Shown: positions 25,045 to 37,154 of the stretch, piece by piece
Position numbering within the stretch: the first letter of the stretch is position 1
Layout: each line of letters starts with the position of its first letter
Source: Ptiloglossa arizonensis
Taxonomy: Eukaryota; Arthropoda; Insecta; Hymenoptera; Colletidae
Reading direction: 5' to 3'
Assembly: GCF_051014685.1 (NCBI RefSeq)
Contig: NW_027478517.1
Coordinates: forward strand, 930,001-994,000
Length of the DNA stretch: 64,000 nt
Made by a program: the position numbers and the translations under genes
Notes under the pieces: generated by a model
The model's input: only the letters and a program-made list of their open reading frames with translations
The model's database searches: none
What the model was told of the DNA's origin: nothing

Positions 25045-28000
25045 ATTTTTCGCAATTCTGCTGCTCCAAACGCTTAACCAGGACGGCATAGGAAAAAAAT
25101 ACGCATACCGTTGTAACCGTACGAGTTTCTACTTTCAGACGCAACAGGAATTTTTGGGTTAGGTCAATCTGTTCGCGAGATATGGGAGTTTGAAGCTAAG
25201 AAATGGTTGAGAAGACAACAAATTTTTCGCACTTCTGCTGCTGCAAACGCTTAACCAGAATAGCCTAGGGGAAAAATACACATACCGTTGTAGTCGGGCG
25301 AGTTTCTACATTCAGATGCAATAGGAATTTTTGGGTTAAGTCAATCTGTTCGCGAGATATGTGAGTTTGAATCTAAGAAATAGTTGAGAAGACAACAAGT
25401 TTTTCGCACTCCTGCTGCTCCAAACGCTTAACCAGAATGGCCTAGGGAAAAAATACACATACCGTTGTAACCGGACGAGTTTCTACTTTCAGACGCAATA
25501 GGAAATTTTGGGTTAGGTCAATGCGTTCGCGAGATATGGGAGTTTGAAGCTAAGAAATGGTTGAGAAGGCAACAAATTTTTCACACTTCTGCTACTCCAA
25601 ACGCTTAACCAGAATGGCCTAGGGAAAAAATACACATACCGTTGTAATCGGGCGAGTTACTACTTTCAGGCGCAATAGGAATTTTTGGGTTAGGTCAATC
25701 CGTTCGCGAGATATGGGAGTTTGAAGCTAAGAAATGGTTGAGAATGCTACACATTTTTCGCACTTCTGGTGCTCCAAACGCTTAACCAGAATGTCTTAGG
25801 GAAAAAATACACATACCGTTGTAATCGGGCGAGTTTCTACTTTCAGACACAATAGGAATTTTAGGGTTAGGTCTATCTGTTCGCGAGATATGGGAGTTTG
25901 AAGCTAAGAAATGGTTGAGAAGACAACAAATTTTTCGCACTTCTGCTGCTCCAAACGCTTAACCAGAATGGCCTAGGGAAAAAATACACATACCGTTGTA
26001 ATCGGGCGAGTTACTACTTTCAGGCGCAATAGGAATTTTTGGGTTAGGTCAATTCGTTCGCGAGATATGGGAGTTTGAAGCTAAGAAATGGTTGAGAATG
26101 CTACACATTTTTCGCAGTTCTGCTGCTCCAAACGCTTAACCAGAATGTCTTAGGGAAAAAATACACATACCGTTGTAATCGGGCTAGTTTCTACTTTCAG
26201 ACGCAGCAGGACTTTTTGGGTTAGGTCAATCCGTTCGCGAGATATGGGAGTTTGAAGCTAAGAAATGGTTGACAAGACAACAAATTTTTCGCAATTCTGC
26301 TGCTCCAAACGCTTAACCAGGACGCCATAGGAAAAAAATACGCATACCGTTGTAACCGTACGAGTTTCTACTTTCAGACGCAACAGGAATTTTTGGGTTA
26401 GGTCAATCTGTTCGCGAGATATGGGAGTTTGAAGCTAAGAAATGGTTGAGAAGACAACAAATTTTTCGCACTTCTGCTGCTGCAAACGCTTAACCAGAAT
26501 AGCCTAGGGGAAAAATACACATACCGTTGTAGTCGGGCGAGTTTCTACATTCAGATGCAATAGGAATTTTTGGGTTAAGTCAATCTGTTCGCGAGATATG
26601 TGAGTTTGAATCTAAGAAATAGTTGAGAAGACAACAAGTTTTTCGCACTCCTGCTGCTCCAAACGCTTAACCAGAATGGCCTAGGGAAAAAATACACATA
26701 CCGTTGTAACCGGACGAGTTTCTACTTTCAGACGCAATAGGAAATTTTGGGTTAGGTCAATGCGTTCGCGAGATATGGGAGTTTGAAGCTAAGAAATGGT
26801 TGAGAAGGCAACAAATTTTTCACACTTCTGCTACTCCAAACGCTTAACCAGAATGGCCTAGGGAAAAAATACACATACCGTTATAATCGGGCGAGTTACT
26901 ACTTTCAGGCGCAATAGGAATTTTTGGGTTAGGTCAATCCGTTCGCTTGATATGGGAGTTTGAAGCTAAGAAATGGTTGAGAATGCTACACATTTTTCGC
27001 AGTTCTGCTGCTCCAAACGCTTAACCAGAATGTCTTAGGGAAAAAATACACATACCGTTGTAATCGGGCTAGTTTCTACTTTCAGACGCAGCAGGACTTT
27101 TTGGGTTAGGTCAATCCGTTCCCGAGACATGGGAGTTTGAAGCTAAGAAATAGTTGAGAGGACAACAAATTTATCGCACTTCTGCTGCTCCAAACGCTTA
27201 ACCAGGATGGCCTAGGGTAAAAATACACATACCGTTGGAATCGGGCGAGTTTCTACTTTCAGACACAATAGGAATTTTAGGGTTAGGTCTATCTGTTCGC
27301 GAGATATGGGAGTTTGAAGCTAAGAAATGGTTGAGAAGACAACAAATTTTTCGCACTTCTGCTGCTCCAAACGCTTAACCAGAATGGCCTAGGGAAAAAA
27401 TACACATACCGTTGTAATCGGGCGAGTTACTACTTTCAGGCGCAATAGGAATTTTTGGGTTAGGTCAATTCGTTCGCGAGATATGGGAGTTTGAAGCTAA
27501 GAAATGGTTGAGAATGCTACACATTTTTCGCTGTTCTGCTGCTCCAAACGCTTAACCAGAATGTCTTAGGGAAAAAATACACATACCGTTGTAATCGGGC
27601 TAGTTTCTACTTTCAGACGCAGCAGGACTTTTTGGGTTAGGTCAATCCGTTCGCGAGATATGGGAGTTTGAAGCTAAGGAATAGTTGAGAGGACAACAAA
27701 TTTATCGCACTTCTGCTGCTCCAAACGCTTAACCAGGATGGCCTAGGGTAAAAATACACATACCGTTGTAATCGGGCGAGTTTCTACTTTCAGGTGCAAG
27801 AGGAATTTTTGGGTTAGGTCAATCCGTTCGCGAGATATGGGAGTTTGAAGCTAAGAAATGGTTGAGAATGCTACACATTTTTCGCAGTTCTGCTGCTCCA
27901 AACGCTTAACCAGAATGTCTTAGGGAAAAAATACACATACCCTTATAATCGGGCGAGTTCCTACTTTCAGATGCAGCAGGAATTTTTGGGTTTGGTCAAT

Positions 28001-29636
28001 CCGTTCGCGAGATATGTGAGTTTGAAGCTAAGAAATGGTTGACAAGACAACAAATTTTTCGCAATTCTGCTGCTCCAAACGCTTAACCAGGACGCCATAG
28101 GAAAAAAATACGCATACCGTTGTAACCGTACGAGTTTCTACTTTCAGACGCAACAGGAATTTTTGGGTTAGGTCAATCTGTTCGCGAGATATGGGAGTTT
28201 GAAGCTAAGAAATGGTTGAGAAGACAACAAATTTTTCGCACTTCTGCTGCTGCAAACGCTTAACCAGAATAGCCTAGGGGAAAAATACACATACCGTTGT
28301 AGTCGGGCGAGTTTCTACATTCAGATGCAATAGGAATTTTTGGGTTAAGTCAATCTGTTCGCGAGATATGTGAGTTTGAATCTAAGAAATAGTTGAGAAG
28401 ACAACAAGTTTTTCGCACTCCTGCTGCTCCAAACGCTTAACCAGAATGGCCTAGGGAAAAAATACACATACCGTTGTAACCGGACGAGTTTCTACTTTCA
28501 GACGCAATAGGAAATTTTGGGTTAGGTCAATGCGTTCGCGAGATATGGGAGTTTGAAGCTAAGAAATGGTTGAGAAGGCAACAAATTTTTCACACTTCTG
28601 CTACTCCAAACGCTTAACCAGAATGGCCTAGGGAAAAAATACACATACCGTTGTAATCGGGCGAGTTACTACTTTCAGGCGCAATAGGAATTTTTGGGTT
28701 AGGTCAATCCGTTCGCGAGATATGGGAGTTTGAAGCTAAGAAATGGTTGAGAATGCTGCACATTTTTCGCACTTCTGCTGCTCCAAACGCTTAACCAGAA
28801 TGTCTTAGGGAAAAAATACACATACCGTTGTAATCGGGCTAGTTTCTACTTTCAGACGCAGCAGGACTTTTTGGGTTAGGTCAATCCGTTCGCGAGATAT
28901 GGGAGTTTGAAGCTAAGAAATAGTTGAGAGGACAACAAATTTATCGCACTTCTGCTGCTCCAAACGCTTAACCAGGATGGCCTAGGGTAAAAATACACAT
29001 ACCGTTGGAATCGGGCGAGTTTCTACTTTCAGACACAATAGGAATTTTAGGGTTAGGTCTATCTGTTCGCGAGATATGGGAGTTTGAAGCTAAGAAATGG
29101 TTGAGAAGACAACAAATTTTTCGCACTTCTGATGCTCCAAACGCTTAACCAGAATGGCCTAGGGAAAAAATACACATACCGTTGTAATCGGGCGAGTTAC
29201 TACTTTCAGGCGCAATAGGAATTTTTGGGTTAGGTCAATTCGTTCGCGAGATATGGGAGTTTGAAGCTAAGAAATGGTTGAGAATGCTACACATTTTTCG
29301 CAGTTCTGCTGCTCCAAACGCTTAACCAGAATGTCTTAGGGAAAAAATACACATACCGTTGTAATCGGGCTAGTTTCTACTTTCAGACGCAGCAGGACTT
29401 TTTGGGTTAGGTCAATCCGTTCGCGAGATATGGGAGTTTGAAGCTAAGGAATAGTTGAGAGGACAACAAATTTATCGCACTTCTGCTGCTCCAAACGCTT
29501 AACCAGGATGGCCTAGGGTAAAAATACACATACCGTTGTAATCGGGCGAGTTTCTACTTTCAGGTGCAAGAGGAATTTTTGGGTTAGGTCAATCCGTTCG
29601 CGAGATATGGGAGTTTGAAGCTAAGAAATGGTTGAG
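25044..29636 (+). repeat. Overlapping 7-, 8- and 10-monomer higher-order repeats
   Basis: Bases 25044-25832 recur at 26283-27071 (1,239 bp, 7 monomers). The 25.85-26.2 kb block recurs near 27.27-27.6 kb (1,416 bp, 8 monomers). Bases 26283-27865 recur at 28053-29635 (1,770 bp, 10 monomers). Landmarks are ttgtaaccgtacgag (25111, 26350, 28120), ggtcaatgcg (25516, 26755, 28525) and gacgccatagg, which is shared only by the last pair. This layer introduces the gagaatgctacacattttt monomer type. The nested periods show repeated duplication of already duplicated segments. Confidence 0.85.
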
Positions 29637-32005
29637 AAAACAACAAATTTTTCGCACTACTGCTGCTCCAAACGCTTAACCAGAATGGCCTAGGGATAAA
29701 ATACGCATACCGTTGTAATCGTGCGAGTTTCTGCTTTCAGACGCAACAGGAATATGTAGGTTTGGTCAATCCGTTCGCGAGATATGGGGCTTTGAAGCTA
29801 AGAAATGGTTGACAAGACAACAAATTTTTTGGACTTCTGCTTCTCCAGTCGCTTAACCAGAATGGCCTAGGGGATCAAAAAAAACATACCGTTGTAATCG
29901 AGCGAGTTTCTACTTTCAGATGCAATAGGAATTTTTGGGTTAGGTCAATCCGTTCGCGAGATATGGGTGTTTGAAGCTAAGAAATGGTTGAGAGGACAAC
30001 AAATTTTTCGCACTTCTGCTGCTCCAAACGCTTAACCAGAATGGCCTAGGGAAAAAATACACATACCGTTGGAATCGGGCGAGTTTCTACTTTCAGACAC
30101 AATATGAATTTTTGGGTTAGGTCAATCCGTTCGCGAGATATGGGAGTTTGAAGCTAGGAAATGGTTGACAAGACAACAAATTTTTCGCAATTCTGCTGCT
30201 CCAAACGCTTAACCAGGGCGGCATAGGGAAAAAATACACATACCGTTGTAACCGGACGAGTTTCTACTTTCAGACGCAATAGGAATTTTTGGGTTAGGTC
30301 AATCCGTTCGCGAGATATGGGAGTTTGAAGCTAAGAAATGTTTGAGAAGGCAACAAATTTTTCGCACTTCTGCTGCTCCAATCGCTTAACCAGATTGGCC
30401 TAGGGAAAAAATACACATTCCGTTGTAATCGAGCGAGTTTCTACTTTCAGATGCAATAGGAATGTTTGGGTTAGGTCAATCCGCTCGCGAGATATGGGAG
30501 TTTGAAGCTAAGAAATGGTTGAGAAGACAACAAATTTTTCGCACTTCTGCTGCTCCAAACGCTTAACCAGAATGGCCTAGGGAAAAAATACACATACCGT
30601 TGTAATCGGGCTAGTTTCTACTTTCAGACGCAGCAGGAATTTTTGGGTTAGGTCAATCCGTTCGCGAGATATGTGAGTTTGAAGCTAAGAAATGGTTGAC
30701 AAGACAACAAATTTTTCGCAATTCTGCTGCTCCAAACGCTTAACCAGAACGGCATAGGGAAAAAATACACATACCGTTGTAATCGAGCGAGTTTCTACTT
30801 TCAGATGCAATAGGAATTTTTGGGTTAGGTCAATCCGCTCGCGAGATATGGGAGTTTGAAGCTAAGAAATGGTTGAGAAGACAACAAATTTTTCGCACTT
30901 CTGCTGCTCCAAACGCTTAACCAGAATGGCCTAGGGAAAAAATACACATACCGTTGTAATCGGGCGAGTTTCTACTTTGAGATGCAATAGGAACTTTTGG
31001 GTTTGTTCAATCCGTTCGCGAGATATGGGAGTTTGAAGCTAAGAAGTGGTTGAGAATGCTACACATTTTTCGCACTTCTGCTGCTCCAAACGCTTAACCA
31101 GGATGGCCTAGGGTAAAAATACACATACCGTTGTAATCGGGCGAGTTTCTACTTTCAGGTGCAAGAGGAATTTTTGGGTTAGGTCAATCCGTTCGCGAGA
31201 TATGGGAGTTTGAAGCTAAGAAATGGTTGAGAAAACAACAAATTTTTCGCACTACTGCTGCTCCAAACGCTTAACCAGAATGGCCTAGGGATAAAATACG
31301 CATACCGTTGTAATCGTGCGAGTTTCTGCTTTCAGACGCAACAGGAATATGTAGGTTTGGTCAATCCGTTCGCGAGATATGGGGCTTTGAAGCTAAGAAA
31401 TGTTTGAGAAGGCAACAAATTTTTCGCACTTCTGCTGCTCCAATCGCTTAACCAGATTGGCCTAGGGAAAAAATACACATTCCGTTGTAATCGAGCGAGT
31501 TTCTACTTTCAGATGCAATAGGAATTTTTGGGTTAGGTCAATCCGTTCGCGAGATATGGGTGTTTGAAGCTAAGAAATGGTTGAGAGGACAACAAATTTT
31601 TCGCACTTCTGCTGCTCCAAACGCTTAACCAGAATGGCCTAGGGAAAAAATACACATACCGTTGGAATCGGGCGAGTTTCTACTTTCAGACACAATATGA
31701 ATTTTTGGGTTAGGTCAATCCGTTCGCGAGATATGGGAGTTTGAAGCTAGGAAATGGTTGACAAGACAACAAATTTTTCGCAATTCTGCTGCTCCAAACG
31801 CTTAACCAGGGCGGCATAGGGAAAAAATACACATACCGTTGTAACCGGACGAGTTTCTACTTTCAGACGCAATAGGAATTTTTGGGTTAGGTCAATCCGT
31901 TCGCGAGATATGGGAGTTTGAAGCTAAGAAATGTTTGAGAAGGCAACAAATTTTTCGCACTTCTGCTGCTCCAATCGCTTAACCAGATTGGCCTAGGGAA
32001 AAAAT
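29485..32005 (+). repeat. 9-monomer higher-order repeat with a replaced patch
   Basis: Bases 29485-29806 match 31080-31401 at 1,595 bp, and 29900-30412 match 31493-32005 at 1,593 bp. Between them, 31401-31493 does not match 29806-29900. It matches 30339-30431 instead (offset 1,062 bp, six monomers), carrying gattggcctaggg and cacattccgttg. The first copy has ggggatcaaaaaaaac, which is 2 bp longer than the usual form. The second copy lost it with the replacement, explaining the offset change of 2. Confidence 0.8.
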
Positions 32006-33870
32006 ACACATACTGTTGTAATCGGGCTAGTTTCTACTTTCAGACGCAGCAGGACTTTTTGGGTTAGGTCAATCCGTTCGCGAGATATGGGAGTTTGAAG
32101 CTAAGAAATAGTTGAGAGGACAACAAATTTATCGCACTTCTGCTGCTCCAAACGCTTAACCAGAATGGCCTAGGGATAAAATACGCATACCGTTGTAATA
32201 GGGCGAGTTCCTGCTTTCAGACGCAACAGGAATATGTGGGTTTGGTCAATCCGTTCGCGAGATATGGGGCTTTGAAGCTAAGGAATGGTTGACAAGACAA
32301 CAAATTTTTTGCACTTCTGCTGCTCCAGTCGCTTAACCAGAATGCCCTAGGGGAAAAATACACATACCATTGTAACCGGGCTAGTTTCTACTTTCAGACG
32401 CAGCAGGAATTTTTGGGTTTGGTCAATCCGTTCCCGAGGAATGGGACTTTGAAGCTAAGAAATGGTTGACAAGACAACAAATTTTTCGCAATTCTGCTGC
32501 TCCAAACGCTTAACCAGAACGGCATTGGGAAAAAATACACATACCGTTGTAATCGAGCGAGTTTCTACTTTCAGATGCAATAGGAATTTTTGGGTTAGGT
32601 CAATCCGCTCGCGAGATATGGGAGTTTGAAGCTAAGAAATGGTTGAGAAGACAACAAATTTTTCGCACTTCTGCTGCTCCAAACGCTTAACCAGAATGGC
32701 CTAGGGAAAAAATACACATACCGTTGTAATCGGGCGAGTTTCTACTTTCAGATGCAATAGGAACTTTTGGGTTTGTTCAATCCGTTCGCGAGATATGGGA
32801 GTTTGAAGCTAAGAAATGGTTGAGAAGGAATCAAATTTTTCGCACTTCTGCTGGTCCAGAAGCTTAACCAGAATGGCCTAGGGAGAAAATACACATACCG
32901 TTGTAATCGGGCGAGTTTCTACTTTCAGACGCAGCAGGAATTTTTGGGTTAGGTCAATCCGTTCGCGAGATATGGCAGTTTGAAGATAAGAAATGTTTGA
33001 GAAGGTATCAAATTTTTCGCACTTCTGCTGGTACAAAAGCTTAACCATAATGTCCTAGGGAAAAAATACACATATCGTTGTAACCGGACGAGTTTCTACT
33101 TTCAGACGCAATAGGAATTTTTGGGTTAGGTCAATCCGTTCGCGAGATATGGGAGTTTGAAGCTAAGAAATGTTTGGGAAGGCAACAAATTTTTCGCACT
33201 TCTGCTGCTGCAAACGCTTAACCAGAATGGCCTAGGGGAAAAATACACATACCGTTGTAATCGGGCGAGTTTCTACTTTCAGACGCAGCAGGAATTTTTG
33301 GGTTTGGTCAATCCGTTCGCGAGATATGTGAGTTTGAAGCTAAAAAATGGTTGACAAGGCAACAAATTTTTCGCAATTCTGCTGCTCCAAACGCTTAACC
33401 AGAACGGCGTAGGGAAAAAATACACATACCGTTGTAATCGGGAGAGTTTCTACTTTCCAGACGCAGCAGGAATTTTTGGGTTTGGTCAATTCGTTCGCGA
33501 GATATGTGAGCTTGAAGCTAAAAAATGGTTGACAAGGCAACAAATTTTTAGCACTTCTGCTGCTCCAGTCGCTTAACCAGAATGGCCTAGGGGAAAAATA
33601 CACATACCGTTGTAATCGGGCGAGTTTCTACTTTCAGACGCAGCAGGAATTTTTGGGTTAGGTCAATCCGTTCGCGAGATATGGGAGTTTGAAGCTAAGA
33701 AATGTTTGAGAAGGCAACAAATTTTTCGCAATTCTGCTGCTCCAATCGCTTAACCAGGTTGGCCTAGGGAAAAAATACACATACCGTTGTAATCGGGCGA
33801 GTTTCTACTTTCAGACGCAGCAGGAATTTTTGGGTTTGGTCAATCCGTTCGCGAGATATGTGAGTTTGAA
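31990..33870 (+). repeat. Satellite segment duplicated at 51272-53152 (offset 19,282 bp)
   Basis: This block of about 1.9 kb and its partner at 51.3-53.2 kb keep the same offset throughout. Shared private marks are ttgtaatagggcgag (32192 and 51474), ttcccgaggaatggg, cataatgtcctaggg, and a 1-bp insertion in ctttccagacgc. The copies differ at a few bases, such as gtccagaagctt against gtccaaaagctt. Confidence 0.8.
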
Positions 33871-34668
33871 GCTAAAAAATGGTTGACAAGACAACAAATT
33901 TTTTGCACTCCTGCTGCTCCAGTCGCTTAACCAGAGTGGCATAGGGGATGAAAAAAAACATACCGTTGTTATCGAGCGAGTTTCTACTTTCAGATGCAAT
34001 AGGAATTTTTGGGTTTGTTCAATCCGTTCGCGAGATATGGGAGTTTGAAGCTAAGAAATGGTTGAGAATGCTACACATTTTTCGCACTTCTGCTGCTCCA
34101 AACGCTTAACCAGAATGTCCTAGGGAAAAAATACACATACTGTTGTAATCGGGCTAGTTTCTACTTTCAGACGCAGCAGGACTTTTTGGGTTAGGTCAAT
34201 CCGTTCGCAAAATATGGGAGTTTGAAGCTAAGAAATAGTTGAGAGGACAACAAATTTATCGCACTTCTGCTGCTCCAAACGCTTAACCAGAATGTCCTAG
34301 GGAAAAAATACACATACTGTTGTAATCGGGCTAGTTTCTACTTTCAGACGCAGCAGGACTTTTTGGGTTAGGTCAATCCGTTCGCAAAATATGGGAGTTT
34401 GAAGCTAAGAAATAGTTGAGAGGACAACAAATTTATCGCACTTCTGCTGCTCCAAACGCTTAACCAGAATGGCCTAGGGGAAAAATACACATACCGTTGT
34501 AATCGGGCGAGTTTCTACTTTCAGATGCAATAGGAATTTTTGGGTTAGGTCAATCCGTTCGCGAGATATGGGTGTTTGAAGCTAAGAAATGCTTGAGAAG
34601 ACAACAAATTTTTCCCACTTCTGCTGCTCCAAACGCCTAACCAGAATGGCCTAGGGATAAAATACGCA

Positions 34669-34685
34669 TATCGTTGTAATCGGGC
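34669..34685 (+). promoter_or_regulatory. CENP-B-like box variant closest to the essential core (8 of 9)
   Basis: This copy reads tatcgttgtaatcgggc. Against NTTCGNNNNANNCGGGN only the first T is missed. The change of c to t relative to the common monomer moves the site towards the mammalian core. The monomer carrying it also has tttttcccactt and cgcctaacc, which makes it easy to trace. It was carried along in every later duplication of this segment (38563, 40687, 55542 and 60674). Confidence 0.4.
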
Positions 34686-35693
34686 GAGTTTCTGCTTTCA
34701 GACGCAACAGGAATATGTGGGTTTGGTCAATCCGTTCGCGAGATATGGGGCTTTGAAGCTAAGAAATGGTTGACAAGACAACAAATTTTTTGCACTTCTG
34801 CTGCTCCAGTCGCTTAACCAGAATGGCCTAGGGGGAAAATACACATAGCGTTGTAATCGGGCTAGTTTCTACTTTCAGACGCAGCAGGAATTTTTGGGTT
34901 TGGTCAATCCGTTCGCGAGAAATGGTACTTTGAAGCTAAGAAATGGTTGACAGGACAACAAATTTTTCGCAATTCTGCTGCTCCAAACGCTTAACCAGAA
35001 CGGCATTGGGAAAAAATAGACATACCGTTGTAATCGGGCGAGTTTCTACTTTCAGATGCAATAGGAACTTTTGGGTTTGGTCAATCCGTTCGCGAGATAT
35101 GTGAGTTTCAAGCTAAGAAATGGTTGACAAGACAACAAATTTTTCGCAATTCTGCTGCTCCAAACGCTTAACCAGGGCGGCATAGGGAAAAAATACACAT
35201 ACCGTTGTCACCGGACGAGTTTCTACTTTCAGACGCAATAGGAATTTTTGGGTTAGGTATATCCGTTCGCGAGATATGGGAGTTTGAAGCTAAGAAATGT
35301 TTGAGAAGGCAACAAATTTTTCGCACTTCTGCTGCCACAATCGCTTAACCAGATTGGCCTAGGGAAAAAATACACATACCGTTGTAATCGGGCGAGTTTC
35401 TACTTTCAGACGCAGCAGGAATTTTTGGGATTGGTCAATCCGTTCGCGAGATATGTGAGTTTGAAGCTAAGAAATAGTTGAGAAGACAACAAGTTTTTCG
35501 CACTCCTGCTGCTCCAAACGCTTAACCAGAATGGCCTAGGGGAAAAATACACATACCGTTGTAGTCGGGCGAGTTTCTACATTCAGATGCAATAGGAATT
35601 TTTGGGATAGGTCAATTCGTTCGCGAGATATGGGAGTTTGAAGCTAAGAAATGGTTGAGAAGGTAACAAATTTTTCGCACCTCTGCTGGTCCA

Positions 35694-35702
35694 AGCGCTA
35701 GC
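35694..35702 (+). other. agcgctagc subfamily marker (leftmost occurrence)
   Basis: In this monomer type the usual ccaaaagcttaacc is ccaagcgctagcc, 1 bp shorter, with overlapping AGCGCT and GCTAGC palindromes. I saw no gctagc to the left of this point, but about 18 copies to the right (for example 36756, 39590, 47021, 54799 and 62056). It marks the younger part of the array. Confidence 0.8.
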
Positions 35703-37154
35703 CAGAATGGCCTAGGGATAAAATACACATACCGTTGTAAACGGACGAGTTTCTACTTTCAGACGCAATCGAAATTTTTGGGTTAGTTCAATCCGTTCGC
35801 GAGATATGGGAGTTTGAAGCTAAGAAATGGTTGAGAAGGCAACAAATTTTTCGCACTTCTGCTGCTCCAATCGCTTAACCAGGTTGGCCTAGGGAAAAAA
35901 TACACATACCGTTGTAATCGGGCGAGTTTCTACTTTCAGACACAGCAGGAATTTTTGGGATTGGTCAATCCGTTCGCGAGATATGTGAGTTTGAAGCTAA
36001 GAAATAGTTGAGAAGACAACAAGTTTTTCGCACTCCTGCTGCACCAAACGCTTAACCAGAATGTCCTAGGGGAAAAATACACATACCGTTGCAATCGGGC
36101 TAGTTTCTACTTTCAGATGCAATAGGAATTTTCGGGATAGGTCTATCTCTTCGCGAGATATGGGAGTTTGAAGCTAAGAAATGGTTGAGAAGACAACAAA
36201 TTTTTCGCAATTCTGCTGTTCCAATCGCTTAACCAGAATGGCCTAGGGAAAAAATACACACATCTTTGTAACCGGACGAGTTTCTACTTTCAGACGCAAT
36301 AGGAATTTTTGGGTTTGGTCAATCCGTTCGCGAGATATGGGAGTTTGAAACTAAGAAATGTTTGAGAAGGCAACAAATTTTTCGCACTCCTGCTGCTCCA
36401 AACGCTTAACCAGAATGGCATAGGGGAAAAATACACATACCGTTGTAGTCGGGCGAGTTTCTATATTCAGATCCAATAGGAATTTTTGGGATAGGTCAAT
36501 TCGTTCGCGAGATATGGGAGTTTGAAGCTAAGAAATGGTTGAGAAGGTAACAAATTTTTCGCACCTCTGCTGGTCCAAGCGCTAGCCAGAATGGCCTAGG
36601 GGAAAAATACACATACCGTTGTAGTCGGGCGAGTTTCTACATTCAGATGCAATAGGAATTTTTGGGTTAGGTCAATCCGTTCGCGAGATATGGGAGTTTG
36701 AAGCTAAGAAATGGTTGAGAAGGTAACAAATTTTTCGCACCTCTGCTGGTCCAAGCGCTAGCCAGAATGGCCTAGGGATAAAATACACATACCGTTGTAA
36801 CCGGACGAGTTTCTACTTTCAGACGCAATCGGAATTTTTGGGTTAGTTCAATCCGTTCGCGAGATATGGGAGTTTGAAGCTAAGAAATGGTTGAGAAGGC
36901 AACAAATTTTTCGCATTTGTGCTGCTCCAATCGCTTAACCAGATTGGCCTAGGGAAAAAATACACATACCGTTGTAATCGGGCGAGTTTCTACTTTCAGA
37001 CGCAGCAGGAATTTTTGGGATTGGTCAATCCGTTCGCGAGATATGTGAGCTTGAAGCTAAGAAATAGTTGAGAAGACAACAAGTTTTTCGCACTCCTGCT
37101 GCTCCAAACGCTTAACCAGAATGGCATAGGGGAAAAATACACATACCGTTGTAG

